Source: Embleya sp045207655 (GTDB taxonomy: Bacteria > Actinomycetota > Actinomycetes > Streptomycetales > Streptomycetaceae). Taken from it: 64,000 bases of DNA. The stretch lies in contig NZ_CP108784.1 of NCBI RefSeq assembly GCF_045207655.1, positions 3,906,001-3,970,000 on the forward strand. Direction: 5' to 3'. Positions within the stretch are counted from its first letter, which is position 1, and every line of letters starts with the position of its first letter. Position numbers and translations under genes: made by a program. Positions 43,825 through 52,829 of the stretch are shown piece after piece. Below the pieces are notes generated by a model. That model had not been told where the DNA came from. It searched no databases and saw only the letters and a list, made by a program, of their open reading frames with translations.

Positions 43825-45006
43825 GTGGACTTCGACTTCTCCCCCGACCAGACCGCGTTCAGCGAGACGGTCGAGCGGTTTCTCGACGCCAATCCCGACC
43901 CTGAAGTGTTCGATGTCACCCGGGAGAACATGGCCCAGGTCGTCGACACCCCCGCACGCCGCGCGTACATGCGCAAGATGGCCGACCAAGGCTGGCTCGG
44001 CATCACCTGGCCCGAGGAATGGGGCGGCCAGGACGGCGACGGGGTCTACGAATACCTGCTCAACGAAGCCCTCGCCGGGCGCGGTGGACCGCAGATCGGC
44101 AAGGGCGTCGGCATCATCGGCAAGACCCTGCTCGCGCACGGCAGCGACAAGCTCAAGGCCGAGTTCCTGCCGAAGATCCTCAACAACGAGGTCGAGTTCG
44201 CGGTCGGCTACAGCGAGCCCGAGGCGGGCTCCGACGCCGCCTCGATGAAGCTGCGCGCGGTTCGCGACGGCGCGGGCTGGCGGCTCAACGGCCAGAAGAC
44301 CTGGACCACCTCGGCGCACTTCGCCGAGTGGTACTGGGTCGGCGCGCGCACCGATCCCGACGCGCCCAAGCACCACGGCATCACGCTGTTCCTGGTGCCG
44401 ATGGACCACCCGGGCATCACCGTCCGGGGCATCTGGACGATGGGCGACGAGCGCACCAACGACGTCTTCTTCGACGACGTGTGGGTCTCCGACGAGTATG
44501 TGGTCGGCGAGCTGAACAAGGGCTTCCAGTACATCTCCCAGGCGCTCGACCTGGAACGCTTCACGATGTTCTCGTTCGCCCCGATCCAGCAGCGCCTGAA
44601 CGTGCTCACCGAGTACGTCAAGGAGGCCACCCGCGACGACGAGCCGCTGCGCGAGGACCCGATCGTGCGCAAGCAGTTGGCCACGCTGGTCACCGAGGCC
44701 GCCGTCGCCCGTCTGCTCGGACTGCGCGTGGTGGCCGCCGCGGCCGGTGGCGGAAAACCGCCCACGGTCGAGGCGTCCGGCTACAAGCTGTACGCCACCG
44801 AGCTGTCCAAGCGGCTCGCGAACGCGTCGATGGACATCGCCTCGCCGGGCACCCAGTTGCGGGTGGGCACCGAGGACGCGCCGATGACCGGTCGCGCCGA
44901 CTCGACCTACCGCTACACCGTGCTCGACACCATCGGCGGCGGCACCTCCGAGGTGCAGAAGAACATCATCGCCCGCCGCGGTCTCGGCCTTCCCAAGAAC
45001 TTCTGA
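43825..45006 (+). CDS. Acyl-CoA dehydrogenase, large (alpha-type) subunit
   Basis: A 393-residue acyl-CoA dehydrogenase starting VDFDFSPDQTAFSETVERFL. It contains EPEAGSDAAS and ends GGGTSEVQKNIIARRGLGLP. It is alpha-type; the beta-type partner is probably the last gene of the same operon (47193-48332). The GTG at 43825 is preceded by GAAAGG; an upstream frame runs through the leader hairpin without homology. It heads a five-gene operon. Confidence 0.9.
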   Translation: MDFDFSPDQTAFSETVERFLDANPDPEVFDVTRENMAQVVDTPARRAYMRKMADQGWLGITWPEEWGGQDGDGVYEYLLNEALAGRGGPQIGKGVGIIGKTLLAHGSDKLKAEFLPKILNNEVEFAVGYSEPEAGSDAASMKLRAVRDGAGWRLNGQKTWTTSAHFAEWYWVGARTDPDAPKHHGITLFLVPMDHPGITVRGIWTMGDERTNDVFFDDVWVSDEYVVGELNKGFQYISQALDLERFTMFSFAPIQQRLNVLTEYVKEATRDDEPLREDPIVRKQLATLVTEAAVARLLGLRVVAAAAGGGKPPTVEASGYKLYATELSKRLANASMDIASPGTQLRVGTEDAPMTGRADSTYRYTVLDTIGGGTSEVQKNIIARRGLGLPKNF

Positions 45007-45019
45007 CGGGGCCGCGGTC

Positions 45020-46186
45020 ATGTCCGGAGAGTTCCTGGAAGGCGTCACGGTGTTGGATCTCGCGAGCGTGGGCCCCGCCGCCCGCGCCTCGCGCTGGTTG
45101 GCGGACTACGGGGCCGAGGTGATCAAGGTCGGCCCGGTCCCGGCCAAGAGCGGCGTGCAGATCGCGCCGCCCTACTACTCGTACAGCGCGCATCGGCGGA
45201 TGAAGCGCGTGCTGGTCGACATGAAGGCGCCCGAGGGCCGCGAGGCGTTCCTGACCCTGGTCGAGGGCGCCGACGTGGTGATCGAGAGCTTCCGCCCGGG
45301 TGTGGTGGACCGCCTGGGCATCGGCCCGGACGCGGCCGCGGCGCGCAACCCGCGAATCGTCTACTGCTCGACGTCCGGCTTCGGTCAGGCCGGCCCGCAC
45401 GCGCAACAGGCCGGGCACGACCTGAACTACCTGGGCGTGGGCGGCTTCCTGCACATGTCCGGGCCCGGCGCGGACGGCGGTCCGCCGATCCCGGGCGCGA
45501 CCGTGGCGGACAGCGCGGGCGGCGGCATGCACGCGGTGATCGCGATCATGGGCGCGCTGTTCCGCCGGCAGCGCACCGGCGAGGGCGCCCGGCTGGACGT
45601 CTCGGTGGCCGACGGAATGCTCGCGCTGATGGCGCTGGGCGTGGACGAGTACCTGGCCACCGGCGTCGAACCCGAGCCCAGGCACGGCATCCTGACCGGC
45701 CGCTACGCGTGCTACGACACCTACCGCGCGCGGGACGGCAAGTGGCTCGCGGTGGCCGCGATCGAGGGTCGCTTCTGGGCGAACCTGTGCCGGCTGACCG
45801 GGCTGGACAAGTGGGCCCCGCGCCAGCTCGACGACGACGCGCAGGACGCGATCCGGGCCGATCTGGCGGCGGCCTTCGCCACTCGCGACCGGGACGACTG
45901 GGTGGCCGAGCTGGCCCCCGCCGACACCTGTGTGTCGGCGGTGCTGTCGGTGCCGGAACTGCTGGAGGACCCGCAGTACCTGGCGCGCGACGCGTTCACC
46001 ACCGCCAAGCACCCGGTCCAGGGCGAGTTCCGCCAGGTGGGCCCGGTGCTGGCCGGCCAGCAGGCACCCGCGGACCCGTACCCGGTCCGGGAATCGGGGA
46101 TCACCGACACCGACGAGCTGCTCGCCTCGGCCGGGCTGAGCCCGGACCGCATCGCCGAGCTTCGCGCTTCAGGAGTGGTCGCATGA
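45020..46186 (+). CDS. CaiB/BaiF family: alpha-methylacyl-CoA racemase-like
   Basis: A 388-residue type III CoA-transferase-family protein. The catalytic Asp lies in AGHDLNYLGVGG (Asp134), with the STSGFGQAGP segment before it. The GHD-N-Y form is typical of alpha-methylacyl-CoA racemases, which invert a 2-methyl centre so that a stereospecific dehydrogenase can act. The placement between a dehydrogenase and two MaoC genes fits that role. A true CoA transferase cannot be excluded. Its stop overlaps the next start (ATGA). Confidence 0.85.
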   Translation: MSGEFLEGVTVLDLASVGPAARASRWLADYGAEVIKVGPVPAKSGVQIAPPYYSYSAHRRMKRVLVDMKAPEGREAFLTLVEGADVVIESFRPGVVDRLGIGPDAAAARNPRIVYCSTSGFGQAGPHAQQAGHDLNYLGVGGFLHMSGPGADGGPPIPGATVADSAGGGMHAVIAIMGALFRRQRTGEGARLDVSVADGMLALMALGVDEYLATGVEPEPRHGILTGRYACYDTYRARDGKWLAVAAIEGRFWANLCRLTGLDKWAPRQLDDDAQDAIRADLAAAFATRDRDDWVAELAPADTCVSAVLSVPELLEDPQYLARDAFTTAKHPVQGEFRQVGPVLAGQQAPADPYPVRESGITDTDELLASAGLSPDRIAELRASGVVA

Positions 46187-46710
46187 CGGCACAAGACACC
46201 GCGCTGCCCGAGGACGTGGCGGCGCTCATCGGCAAGGTCCAGTACGAGAAGCGGGGTGACTTCCCCGCCGAGCGCGGCTACATCTGGACCTCGTGCGCGT
46301 CCGTGCAGAACGGCAACCCGCTGTTCTGGGACGAGGCGGTCGCGAAGGAGGTGACCGGGGGTCCGATCGCCCCGCTGAGCCTGCTGTCCGCGTGGGCCCG
46401 CCCGCACTACTGGGCGCCCGGCGCGGAGGGCGAGCAACTCTCCCTCCAAGTGCACTTCGACCTCAAGATCCGCTTCGAACTGCCCGAGGCGATCATGACC
46501 GACAACACCAACGTCTTCCATGAACCGGTACGCCTGGGCGACATCGTGACGTCGCATCAGGTGCTCCGCTCGGTCAGCCCGGAGAAGCGCACCAAGCTCG
46601 GGATCGGCCGCTTCTGGGTGATCGACGTCGAGTACCACAACCAGGACGGCGCCCTGCTCGGCACCGAGTCCTACACCGGCTACGGCTACCGGCGGGAGGC
46701 CACCGGATGA
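46183..46710 (+). CDS. MaoC-like subunit lacking the catalytic dyad
   Basis: A 175-residue hot-dog fold protein of the N-terminal MaoC/FAS1 dehydratase type. At the hydratase motif D-x-N-P-x-H the sequence reads NGNPLF, so Asp is Asn43 and His is Phe48: catalytically dead by itself. It overlaps both neighbours by 4 bp. Together with the next gene it recalls the ChsH1-ChsH2 enoyl-CoA hydratase, in which one chain carries the active site and the other shapes the pocket for a bulky steroid thioester. Confidence 0.83.
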   Translation: MTAQDTALPEDVAALIGKVQYEKRGDFPAERGYIWTSCASVQNGNPLFWDEAVAKEVTGGPIAPLSLLSAWARPHYWAPGAEGEQLSLQVHFDLKIRFELPEAIMTDNTNVFHEPVRLGDIVTSHQVLRSVSPEKRTKLGIGRFWVIDVEYHNQDGALLGTESYTGYGYRREATG

Positions 46711-47180
46711 GCGACCTGACTCTGGACCAGTTGGCCAAGGGCGACGCGCTGCCCACGTTCGGCGTCGACGTCACCGCGACCACGGTCATCCTGGGCGCGC
46801 TGGCCAGCCGCGACTGGCGGCCGATGCACCACGACTACAAGTTCGCGGTGGAGCGCCAGGGCGTGCAGGACATCTTCCTGAACACCCCGAACCAGGCCGC
46901 CTGGTTCGAGCGCTACCTCAACGACTGGACCGGTCCCAAGGGCCGGATCGGCCGGATGGTGTTCCGGATGACCAAGCCGGTCTTCCCCGGCGACCACATG
47001 CTGCTCACCGGCACGGTGGACGACGTCTCGGTGGACGAGGCCGGCTGCGGCTGGGTCCGCGCCGAGATCTCGCTGACCGTGGACGGCGCGCCCCGCACCA
47101 CGGCCACCGCGCGAATCGCGTTGCCCACCACCCCCGACGACAACCCGTGGGACCGGCGCGGCGAGCGCTGGAAGCCCTAG
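46707..47180 (+). CDS. MaoC-like hydratase subunit with intact dyad
   Basis: A 157-residue hot-dog protein. The dyad is present in SRDWRPMHHDYKFA (Asp36 and His41). It should add water to an enoyl-CoA made by the dehydrogenases of this operon. Its start overlaps the preceding gene by 4 bp, supporting a heteromer with the inactive MaoC subunit. Confidence 0.85.
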   Translation: MSDLTLDQLAKGDALPTFGVDVTATTVILGALASRDWRPMHHDYKFAVERQGVQDIFLNTPNQAAWFERYLNDWTGPKGRIGRMVFRMTKPVFPGDHMLLTGTVDDVSVDEAGCGWVRAEISLTVDGAPRTTATARIALPTTPDDNPWDRRGERWKP

Positions 47181-47192
47181 AGGAGACGCGCG

Positions 47193-48332
47193 ATGGACCT
47201 CGATTTCACCCAGGAACAGGACATCCTCCGGGAGACCGTGCGCGGCCTGACGGCCCGTCACGCCGACCTCTCCGTCGTTCGCGAGTTGGAGAACGACCCG
47301 GTCGGCTACCCCAAGGACTTCTGGAAGAAGCTCGGCGAGTCCGGCCTGACCGGCCTGACCCTGCCCGAGAAGTGGGGCGGGTCGGAGATGACCACGCTCG
47401 ACGCGGCCGTGGTCTACCAGGAGTTCGGGCGTTCGCTGGCGCCGACTCCGCACTTCGTCAGCTCGGTCCTGGTCGGCGGCGTGCTCGCCGCGGCCGGGTC
47501 CGACGAGCAGCGGCAGAAGTACCTGCCGGGCATCGCGGCCGGCACCACCATCGCGAGCGTCGCGTGGCTGGAGCCGGACCGCGGCTACGGCGGCAAGGGC
47601 GTGGCGCTGGCGGCCCGCGCGGACGGCGACGGCCACGTGTTGTCCGGTACGAAGCGGCACGTCGCGTACGCGTCGTCGGCCGATGTGCTGCTCGTGCTCG
47701 CCCGGACCGGCACCGCGGGAACCCCGGGCGACCCCGCCCAGGGCGTGTCGCTGTTCCTGGTCGACCCGAAGGCGGCCGGAGTCACTTTGACCCAGCAGAC
47801 CACGATCGCCTCGGACACCCAGTATCGGGTCGAACTGGCGGACGTACGCGGCGAGTTGGTCGGCTCGGCCGGAGCCGGCTGGCCGGTCTGGTCGGACGTG
47901 CTGCACGACGGCCTGATCCTGCTCGCGGCCCAGGCCGTCGGCGGCGCCAAGCGCGCCCTGGAGATCACCGTCGAATACGCCAAGCACCGCAAGCAGTTCG
48001 ACAAGCCGCTCGGCGCGTTCCAGGCCATCGCGCACAACCTGGCCGACGCCTCGACCGCCGTGGACGGCGCCGAGACGCTGGTCTGGGAGGCCGCCTGGTC
48101 CCGGGACAAGGGCCGCGACACCGCGCGCCTGGCCCCGATGGCCAAGCTCTTCGCCGCCCGCACCTACCGCGAGGTCACCGACCTGGCGGTACACGTACAC
48201 GGCGGCATGGGCTTCACCCTGGAATGCGACGTACAGCTCTACTTCCGCCGGGCCAAGTCCCTCCAACTCAACTGGTGGGACGACCGCTACCTGGAAGACC
48301 TGATCGCGGCGGACGTCCTCGACAAGGCCTGA
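47193..48332 (+). CDS. Acyl-CoA dehydrogenase, small (beta-type) subunit
   Basis: A 379-residue acyl-CoA dehydrogenase. FTQEQDILRETVRGL starts it and VHGGMGFTLECDVQLYFRRA is near the end, with no GT-N-EIQ element: beta-type. AGAGGAGA precedes the ATG. It closes the operon started by the alpha-type gene at 43825. A strong terminator follows within 15 bp. Confidence 0.89.
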   Translation: MDLDFTQEQDILRETVRGLTARHADLSVVRELENDPVGYPKDFWKKLGESGLTGLTLPEKWGGSEMTTLDAAVVYQEFGRSLAPTPHFVSSVLVGGVLAAAGSDEQRQKYLPGIAAGTTIASVAWLEPDRGYGGKGVALAARADGDGHVLSGTKRHVAYASSADVLLVLARTGTAGTPGDPAQGVSLFLVDPKAAGVTLTQQTTIASDTQYRVELADVRGELVGSAGAGWPVWSDVLHDGLILLAAQAVGGAKRALEITVEYAKHRKQFDKPLGAFQAIAHNLADASTAVDGAETLVWEAAWSRDKGRDTARLAPMAKLFAARTYREVTDLAVHVHGGMGFTLECDVQLYFRRAKSLQLNWWDDRYLEDLIAADVLDKA

Positions 48333-48344
48333 CCCCGACACACG

Positions 48345-48386
48345 CCACGAAGGCGGCTCCGACTCCGGTCGGAGCCGCCTTCGTGG
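48345..48386. terminator. Hairpin terminator, 19-bp arms
   Basis: Perfect 19-bp arms (CCACGAAGGCGGCTCCGAC) with a 4-nt loop immediately after the dehydrogenase stop. Confidence 0.88.
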
Positions 48387-48570
48387 TGTGTTGGGGTGTG
48401 GGTGGATCGAGGCCATCGTGGACCGGGCGGCTCCGGGGCGGGCGATCGCGCGCCCGCCGAAGGGGTCGTCGCCATGGGCGACGGCTCGGCTGCCCGCCGT
48501 CGGTCACCCGAAAGTGGGGTTTCGGGGCATTCACCCGGGTGCGTGCGCCCATCGTCGTCACCCTGACGCC

Positions 48571-49260
48571 ATGGGCAACTCTCGGTTCGCGGCGCGGTGT
48601 CTGCTGGTGGTGTGTGGATGCCTGCCGGTCCTGGCCGCCGCCGGCGACGCGTTCGCCGACGAACGCACCGCCGTGAACGTGGAGGCCCGCCCCGACCCGG
48701 CCGCAACGGGCCGACCGGCCGGGCCCGTGGGCTCACGTACGCAGGTGCACACCGGCCGCGTACACGTCGTGTACCAACCCGGCGTGCTGACCGCCGTCCG
48801 GATCGGCGACGACGTCTCGGTGACCGTGCGTCCCGGATGCGGCTGCCCGGCCGGGCCCGGCACGACGCCCCCCGCCACGCCGTCGCACCGTCCGCCGGCG
48901 ACCGAGCCGGCCGTACCGCCCACCGGCAAGCCGGCGTCACCCGCGCCACCGGCCATCGCCGCGACCGGGCAGGCCGCCGGCCCATCCTCCGGAACCCGAC
49001 CGCCGCCCGCCGCGCCCATGCGCCGCCCGTACGCCTCCGCTGCGGTCGACGCACTGCCCGAGGCACCGGGCACCACCGCGCCCGTCGCCGAACCACCCGC
49101 CACCCGGCGGCCGTTGCGCACCACCACCGTGCCGCCCGAGGACGAGGCGTCACCCCCGGGATTCACCGACGGGATCACGCCGGTCCTGGTCGTGTCGATC
49201 CTCCCCGCCGCGCTGGCGGCGCTGCTTCCGAACCCGGCCCGACGAGGAGTACGGACGTGA
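48571..49260 (+). CDS. Secreted or membrane-anchored Pro-rich protein, unknown
   Basis: A 229-residue protein with an N-terminal signal segment (CLLVVCGCLPVLAAAGDAFA), a short globular part (VHVVYQPGVLTAVRIGDDVSV), a Pro/Ala/Thr-rich disordered region of about 100 residues, and a C-terminal membrane helix (TPVLVVSILPAALAALL). No known domain. Its stop overlaps the next gene start (GTGA), so the two membrane proteins are co-translated. Confidence 0.7.
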   Translation: MGNSRFAARCLLVVCGCLPVLAAAGDAFADERTAVNVEARPDPAATGRPAGPVGSRTQVHTGRVHVVYQPGVLTAVRIGDDVSVTVRPGCGCPAGPGTTPPATPSHRPPATEPAVPPTGKPASPAPPAIAATGQAAGPSSGTRPPPAAPMRRPYASAAVDALPEAPGTTAPVAEPPATRRPLRTTTVPPEDEASPPGFTDGITPVLVVSILPAALAALLPNPARRGVRT

Positions 49261-50003
49261 TCATCTGGATCCTCGGCGCCCTTCTCGGCGCCGGCATCGC
49301 CGCGGCGGCCGTCGTCCTGATGAGCCGCACCGAACGCGCCAAGGACAGCGGCTTCGACGGCCAACTGCTGTCCTTCTGCGGCGGAGCCGTCCTGTCCTCC
49401 TTCGTGCTGCTGACCAGTTTCCAGATCGTCGGAGCGTGGGAACTCCAGTCCACGGTCCGCCAACACGCGAGCGACGAGGCGCGCGTGCTGACCAAGACCT
49501 ACGCGGCGGCCGGCCAACTTCCGCCACCCGACCGAGACTTCGTTCGCACCGGGCTGCGCGACTACACCCGCACGGTGATCGACAAGGAATGGTCGGCGAT
49601 GGCCGACAAGCACGAGACCCCGCTCGCGTGGCGCCAACTCGACCGGATCGCGGCCCGCGTCGGCACGGTCTCGGAGACGGCGCACGATCGGGCCGTCGAC
49701 ACCCAGGCGGCCGTGGCCGACCTGTACGTCAAGCGCCACGTCCGCCTCGCCGACCCGGCCTCCACCACACCGATCGTGCTACCGGTGGCCATGATCGTCG
49801 CCGGCATCTTCGCCATCGTCTTCCCGGCGCTCGTCGTCCCGACCGCAGACCGCCGCCACGTCATCGCCCTCGCCTTCGTGGGCACGATCGTCGCCTTCGG
49901 AATCCTGCTCGTCCTCCAACTACGAAACCCCTACACCGACCCCCTCGCCGTACACCCGACCGCCTTCCGCGCAGCCCTCACCCGCTACGCCCAACTGGGA
50001 TGA
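49257..50003 (+). CDS. DUF4239 (bestrophin-like) membrane protein
   Basis: A 248-residue membrane protein. There is one helix at residues 1-22, a second at about 38-60 (LSFCGGAVLSSFVLLTSFQIVG), a cytoplasmic four-helix region with RQHASDEARVLTKTY, and two helices near the end. This is the DUF4239 layout, a family distantly related to bestrophin channels. The GTG start overlaps the preceding gene. Confidence 0.8.
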   Translation: MIIWILGALLGAGIAAAAVVLMSRTERAKDSGFDGQLLSFCGGAVLSSFVLLTSFQIVGAWELQSTVRQHASDEARVLTKTYAAAGQLPPPDRDFVRTGLRDYTRTVIDKEWSAMADKHETPLAWRQLDRIAARVGTVSETAHDRAVDTQAAVADLYVKRHVRLADPASTTPIVLPVAMIVAGIFAIVFPALVVPTADRRHVIALAFVGTIVAFGILLVLQLRNPYTDPLAVHPTAFRAALTRYAQLG

Positions 50004-50055
50004 CGGGGGCGACCCGACTGAGCGACCCAGCGCCCCCTTTCGCCCACACGCACCT

Positions 50056-50868
50056 CTACCGGCAGTTGCCCAGCACTCGCTCGAACACCCGGCGGGTGGA
50101 GTCGTCCCGATCCGGGATCGCGAACACGACCTGTTCGAAGACCCCCGCGAACCCGCCGCGCAAGTGCACCGCGAACGCCGCCGCGACCTCCGCCGGTTCG
50201 TTGCCGAACACACCGCACCCCCACGCACCCAGCACGAGACGGGATTCGCCCTGATGGGCCGCAACGGCGAGCACACCACGTGCCCGGGTCGCCAACACGC
50301 CCGCGATCCTGCCGACCGCGCTCGGCCGATCCCGCTCGATCGCCCCCCGATTCGGCGCGGCCGACGTCAGAAACGCCACCCGCAACGGCACGGGCAACCA
50401 CGAACCATCGTCCCGGCGAAACACCGGAACCCCCGGCGTATGCACGACCCGATCGCTGTAGAACGGGTCGCGATCGTTCCGGTGCGCCTCGTAGAACTCG
50501 GGACACCGGATCAACGCGTCGTACAGGCCACTCGACCGGGCCAGGCTCTCCTCCTGCGCCTGCGCCCCACGTTCGACTCCCCCTCCCGGATTCCGAGCCG
50601 ACGCGAAGTTCAGCGCCGCGACAGGTCCGCCCCCGCCCAGCCGCTCCACGGCCTCCAGCGTGGTCTCCCGCACCACCTCGATCCGGGTGTCCCCCGAGCC
50701 CCGGGGAAAGCCCAGACCACGAAGCTCCTCGGCACCGAAGAGCCGAATCCCCCGACCCATCTCACTGAGCCCGGCCGATAGATCCACCCGCCTCCCGCCA
50801 TACGCGTACCAGCCCTGATCCAAGGCCGCCCGCGTCTCCCGCCACCTTTCCCGCAACGCCGAACGCAC
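50056..50868 (-). CDS. TIGR02452-type poly(ADP-ribose) glycohydrolase-like macrodomain protein
   Basis: A 270-residue bacterial-type PARG. The signature NPGGG (residues 93-97) and QEE (105-107) binds ADP-ribose and carries the catalytic Glu. SDRVVHTPGVPVFR and LGAWGCGVFGN match the rest of the family. It hydrolyses ADP-ribose polymers or chains. The chosen GTG at 50868 is a best estimate. No ADP-ribosyltransferase is nearby. Confidence 0.85.
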   Translation of the reverse strand: MRSALRERWRETRAALDQGWYAYGGRRVDLSAGLSEMGRGIRLFGAEELRGLGFPRGSGDTRIEVVRETTLEAVERLGGGGPVAALNFASARNPGGGVERGAQAQEESLARSSGLYDALIRCPEFYEAHRNDRDPFYSDRVVHTPGVPVFRRDDGSWLPVPLRVAFLTSAAPNRGAIERDRPSAVGRIAGVLATRARGVLAVAAHQGESRLVLGAWGCGVFGNEPAEVAAAFAVHLRGGFAGVFEQVVFAIPDRDDSTRRVFERVLGNCR

Positions 50869-51013
50869 CCTTACCGAACCCCCACCCTTTCGCCACCGGT
50901 TCACGATCGACCGCGAACCCCACAGACCCCGAAACGAACTGTGCCGCACACGCGTCGGTAGCGCGCGCCGGTCACACCCCGCATCCGGTGCGACCCCTAC
51001 GCCGCCCCGGCCC

Positions 51014-51577
51014 CTACTCGGCTCGCCCGTACCGCAGCAGCGCCACCCCGTTGCCGAAGGTTCGGGACTCCACGAGGCGAAGCGCGGTCCGGGTGTCCGT
51101 CGCCCCGAACATCGGCTTCCCACGTCCGATCAGCATCGGATGGACGTAGACCGCGTACTCGTCGATCAGATCCAGTCGCCGGAACGTGGCCGCCAGATCC
51201 GCGCCACTGAGCGCGAGGTCGCCGCCCGGCTCCGCCTTGAGCGCCATGATCTCCTCGGCCACCACCTCCCGCTTGATCGTGGTGTTCCAGTCGGCGTGCT
51301 CCAGCGTCCTGGAGAACACGATCTTGGGCATGTCCCGCCAGATGCCGGCGAACTCGACCATGGTCTCCGAACTGGACGGGTCGGCATCGGCCGTCGGCCA
51401 GAACCCCGCCATGAGCTCGTGGGTGACCCGTCCGCTCAAGAAGCCGCCCATGGTCTTGAGCAGGTTGTTGAAGTACCCGTGCAATTCCTCGTCGACCCGA
51501 TGCCAGTCGATCTCCCGATTCGGCCCCTCGATGAAGCCGTCGAGGGAGATCGACGAGGTGTAGATGATCTTTCGCAT
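51014..51577 (-). CDS. Dihydrofolate reductase-family protein (RibD C-terminal-like)
   Basis: A 187-residue protein of the YwjB/YyaP group. MRKIIYTSSISLDGFIEGP at the start, GRVTHELM in the middle, and VHPMLIGRGKPMF toward the end bind NADPH. The physiological substrate of this group is not known and it should not be called a true folate enzyme. GAGGTG precedes the ATG. It diverges from the AraC/GyrI gene. Confidence 0.85.
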   Translation of the reverse strand: MRKIIYTSSISLDGFIEGPNREIDWHRVDEELHGYFNNLLKTMGGFLSGRVTHELMAGFWPTADADPSSSETMVEFAGIWRDMPKIVFSRTLEHADWNTTIKREVVAEEIMALKAEPGGDLALSGADLAATFRRLDLIDEYAVYVHPMLIGRGKPMFGATDTRTALRLVESRTFGNGVALLRYGRAE

Positions 51578-51832
51578 GGCACGCACCTCATCGAACTCGT
51601 CCGCGACCGGCACTCGGGACGGTCTCCCGGTGCTTCTTCGGCCGGAGAGTCCCCGCGGACCGTGCCACTCATGCCGCCGCCGTCACCGACACCACCGCCG
51701 GCACCACCACCGGCCGGGCCCGGCTCCCGGCCCCCGCGCGCGCCCGACCACCCGACCGAACCGGGCACGGAATGTCGGGTCGGGCATACGCGAGGCTTCC
51801 TAACGTGGTCGGCGCAAGGGAAGGAGTCCACA

Positions 51833-52699
51833 GTGCTGGAGCGCCTGAATCAGGCCCTGGGTCACATCGAGTCGCGGCTCGACCGGGAGATCGACGTCGC
51901 CGAGGCGGCACGCATCGCGACGACGTCGGAGTACCACTTCCGACGGATGTTCTCCGCGTTGGCCGGGATGCCGCTGTCGGAGTACATCCGGCGCCGCCGG
52001 CTCACACTCGCGGGCGCCGAGGTGCTCGCCGGCGAGCGAACGCTGCTGGAGGTCGCGGTACGCCACGGCTACTCCTCGGGCGAGGCGTTCGCCCGGGCGT
52101 TCCGCGCGATGCACGGTGTGGGTCCCGGCGAGGCCCGCCGTACCGGTGCGGTGTTGAGCTCGCAGCCGCGGATGTCCTTCCGTCTCGTCATCGAGGGGAG
52201 CAGCAGCATGCGATACCGCATCGTCCACAAGGACGCGTTTCAGGTGGTCGGCAGGAAGGCCCGCGTCCCGCTCGTCCATGTCGGGGTGAATCCGGCGATC
52301 GCCGAGTTCGTCCGAGGCATCGACGAGGAGACGACCCGGCGGATCAAGGATCTGTCCGACCAGGAGCCGGAAGGGCTCGTCGCGGTCACCGACGACCTCG
52401 CGCCCGACCGCGCCGAGGGAACCGAACTCGACTACTACCACGGTGTGGTGACGCACGCTCAGGCACCGGCCGACCTGGACGCCCTCGCCGTGCCGGCCGG
52501 GATGTGGGCGGTCTTCGAACACTCCGGCCAATTCCCGGAATCGCTCCAGTTCCTGTGGCGCGAAGTGTTCACCGATTGGTTCCCGTCCAACCCGTACCGC
52601 ACCAGGCCGGGTCCGGAGATCCTCCGCGTGCAACCCTCCTCCGACGGCACCCGCGCCGACGCGACCCTATGGATCCCCGTGGAGCCCGCCGCGGCCTGA
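51833..52699 (+). CDS. AraC-family regulator with GyrI-like effector domain
   Basis: A 288-residue protein. Two AraC helix-turn-helix units span about residues 8-105 (VAEAARIATTSEYHFRRMFSALAG and VAVRHGYSSGEAFARAFRAMHG), followed by a GyrI-like small-molecule domain (about 125-285). This is the architecture of Rob/SoxS-type multidrug sensors. The start GTG is decided by AAGGAG 8 nt upstream. Confidence 0.87.
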   Translation: MLERLNQALGHIESRLDREIDVAEAARIATTSEYHFRRMFSALAGMPLSEYIRRRRLTLAGAEVLAGERTLLEVAVRHGYSSGEAFARAFRAMHGVGPGEARRTGAVLSSQPRMSFRLVIEGSSSMRYRIVHKDAFQVVGRKARVPLVHVGVNPAIAEFVRGIDEETTRRIKDLSDQEPEGLVAVTDDLAPDRAEGTELDYYHGVVTHAQAPADLDALAVPAGMWAVFEHSGQFPESLQFLWREVFTDWFPSNPYRTRPGPEILRVQPSSDGTRADATLWIPVEPAAA

Positions 52700-52757
52700 T
52701 CCAACGTCCCGTCCGGATCCGCGTCCCGATCCAAGTTCCCGATCCAAGTCCCGTCCC

Positions 52758-52816
52758 GATCCGAGACGTGTCCTGATCCGAGACGTGTCCTGATCCGAGA
52801 CGTGTCCTGATCCGAG
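52758..52816. repeat. 17-bp tandem repeat, 3.5 copies
   Basis: GATCCGAGACGTGTCCT is repeated exactly three times plus eight bases, with degenerate relatives just before it (52710-52757). It lies between two convergent genes. Confidence 0.88.
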
Positions 52817-52829
52817 TTCGGCAAAAGTG

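Noticed and set aside
51564..51803. Pro-rich small frame between the DHFR-like and AraC genes
   Set aside because: A low-complexity frame in a divergent promoter region with no homology.
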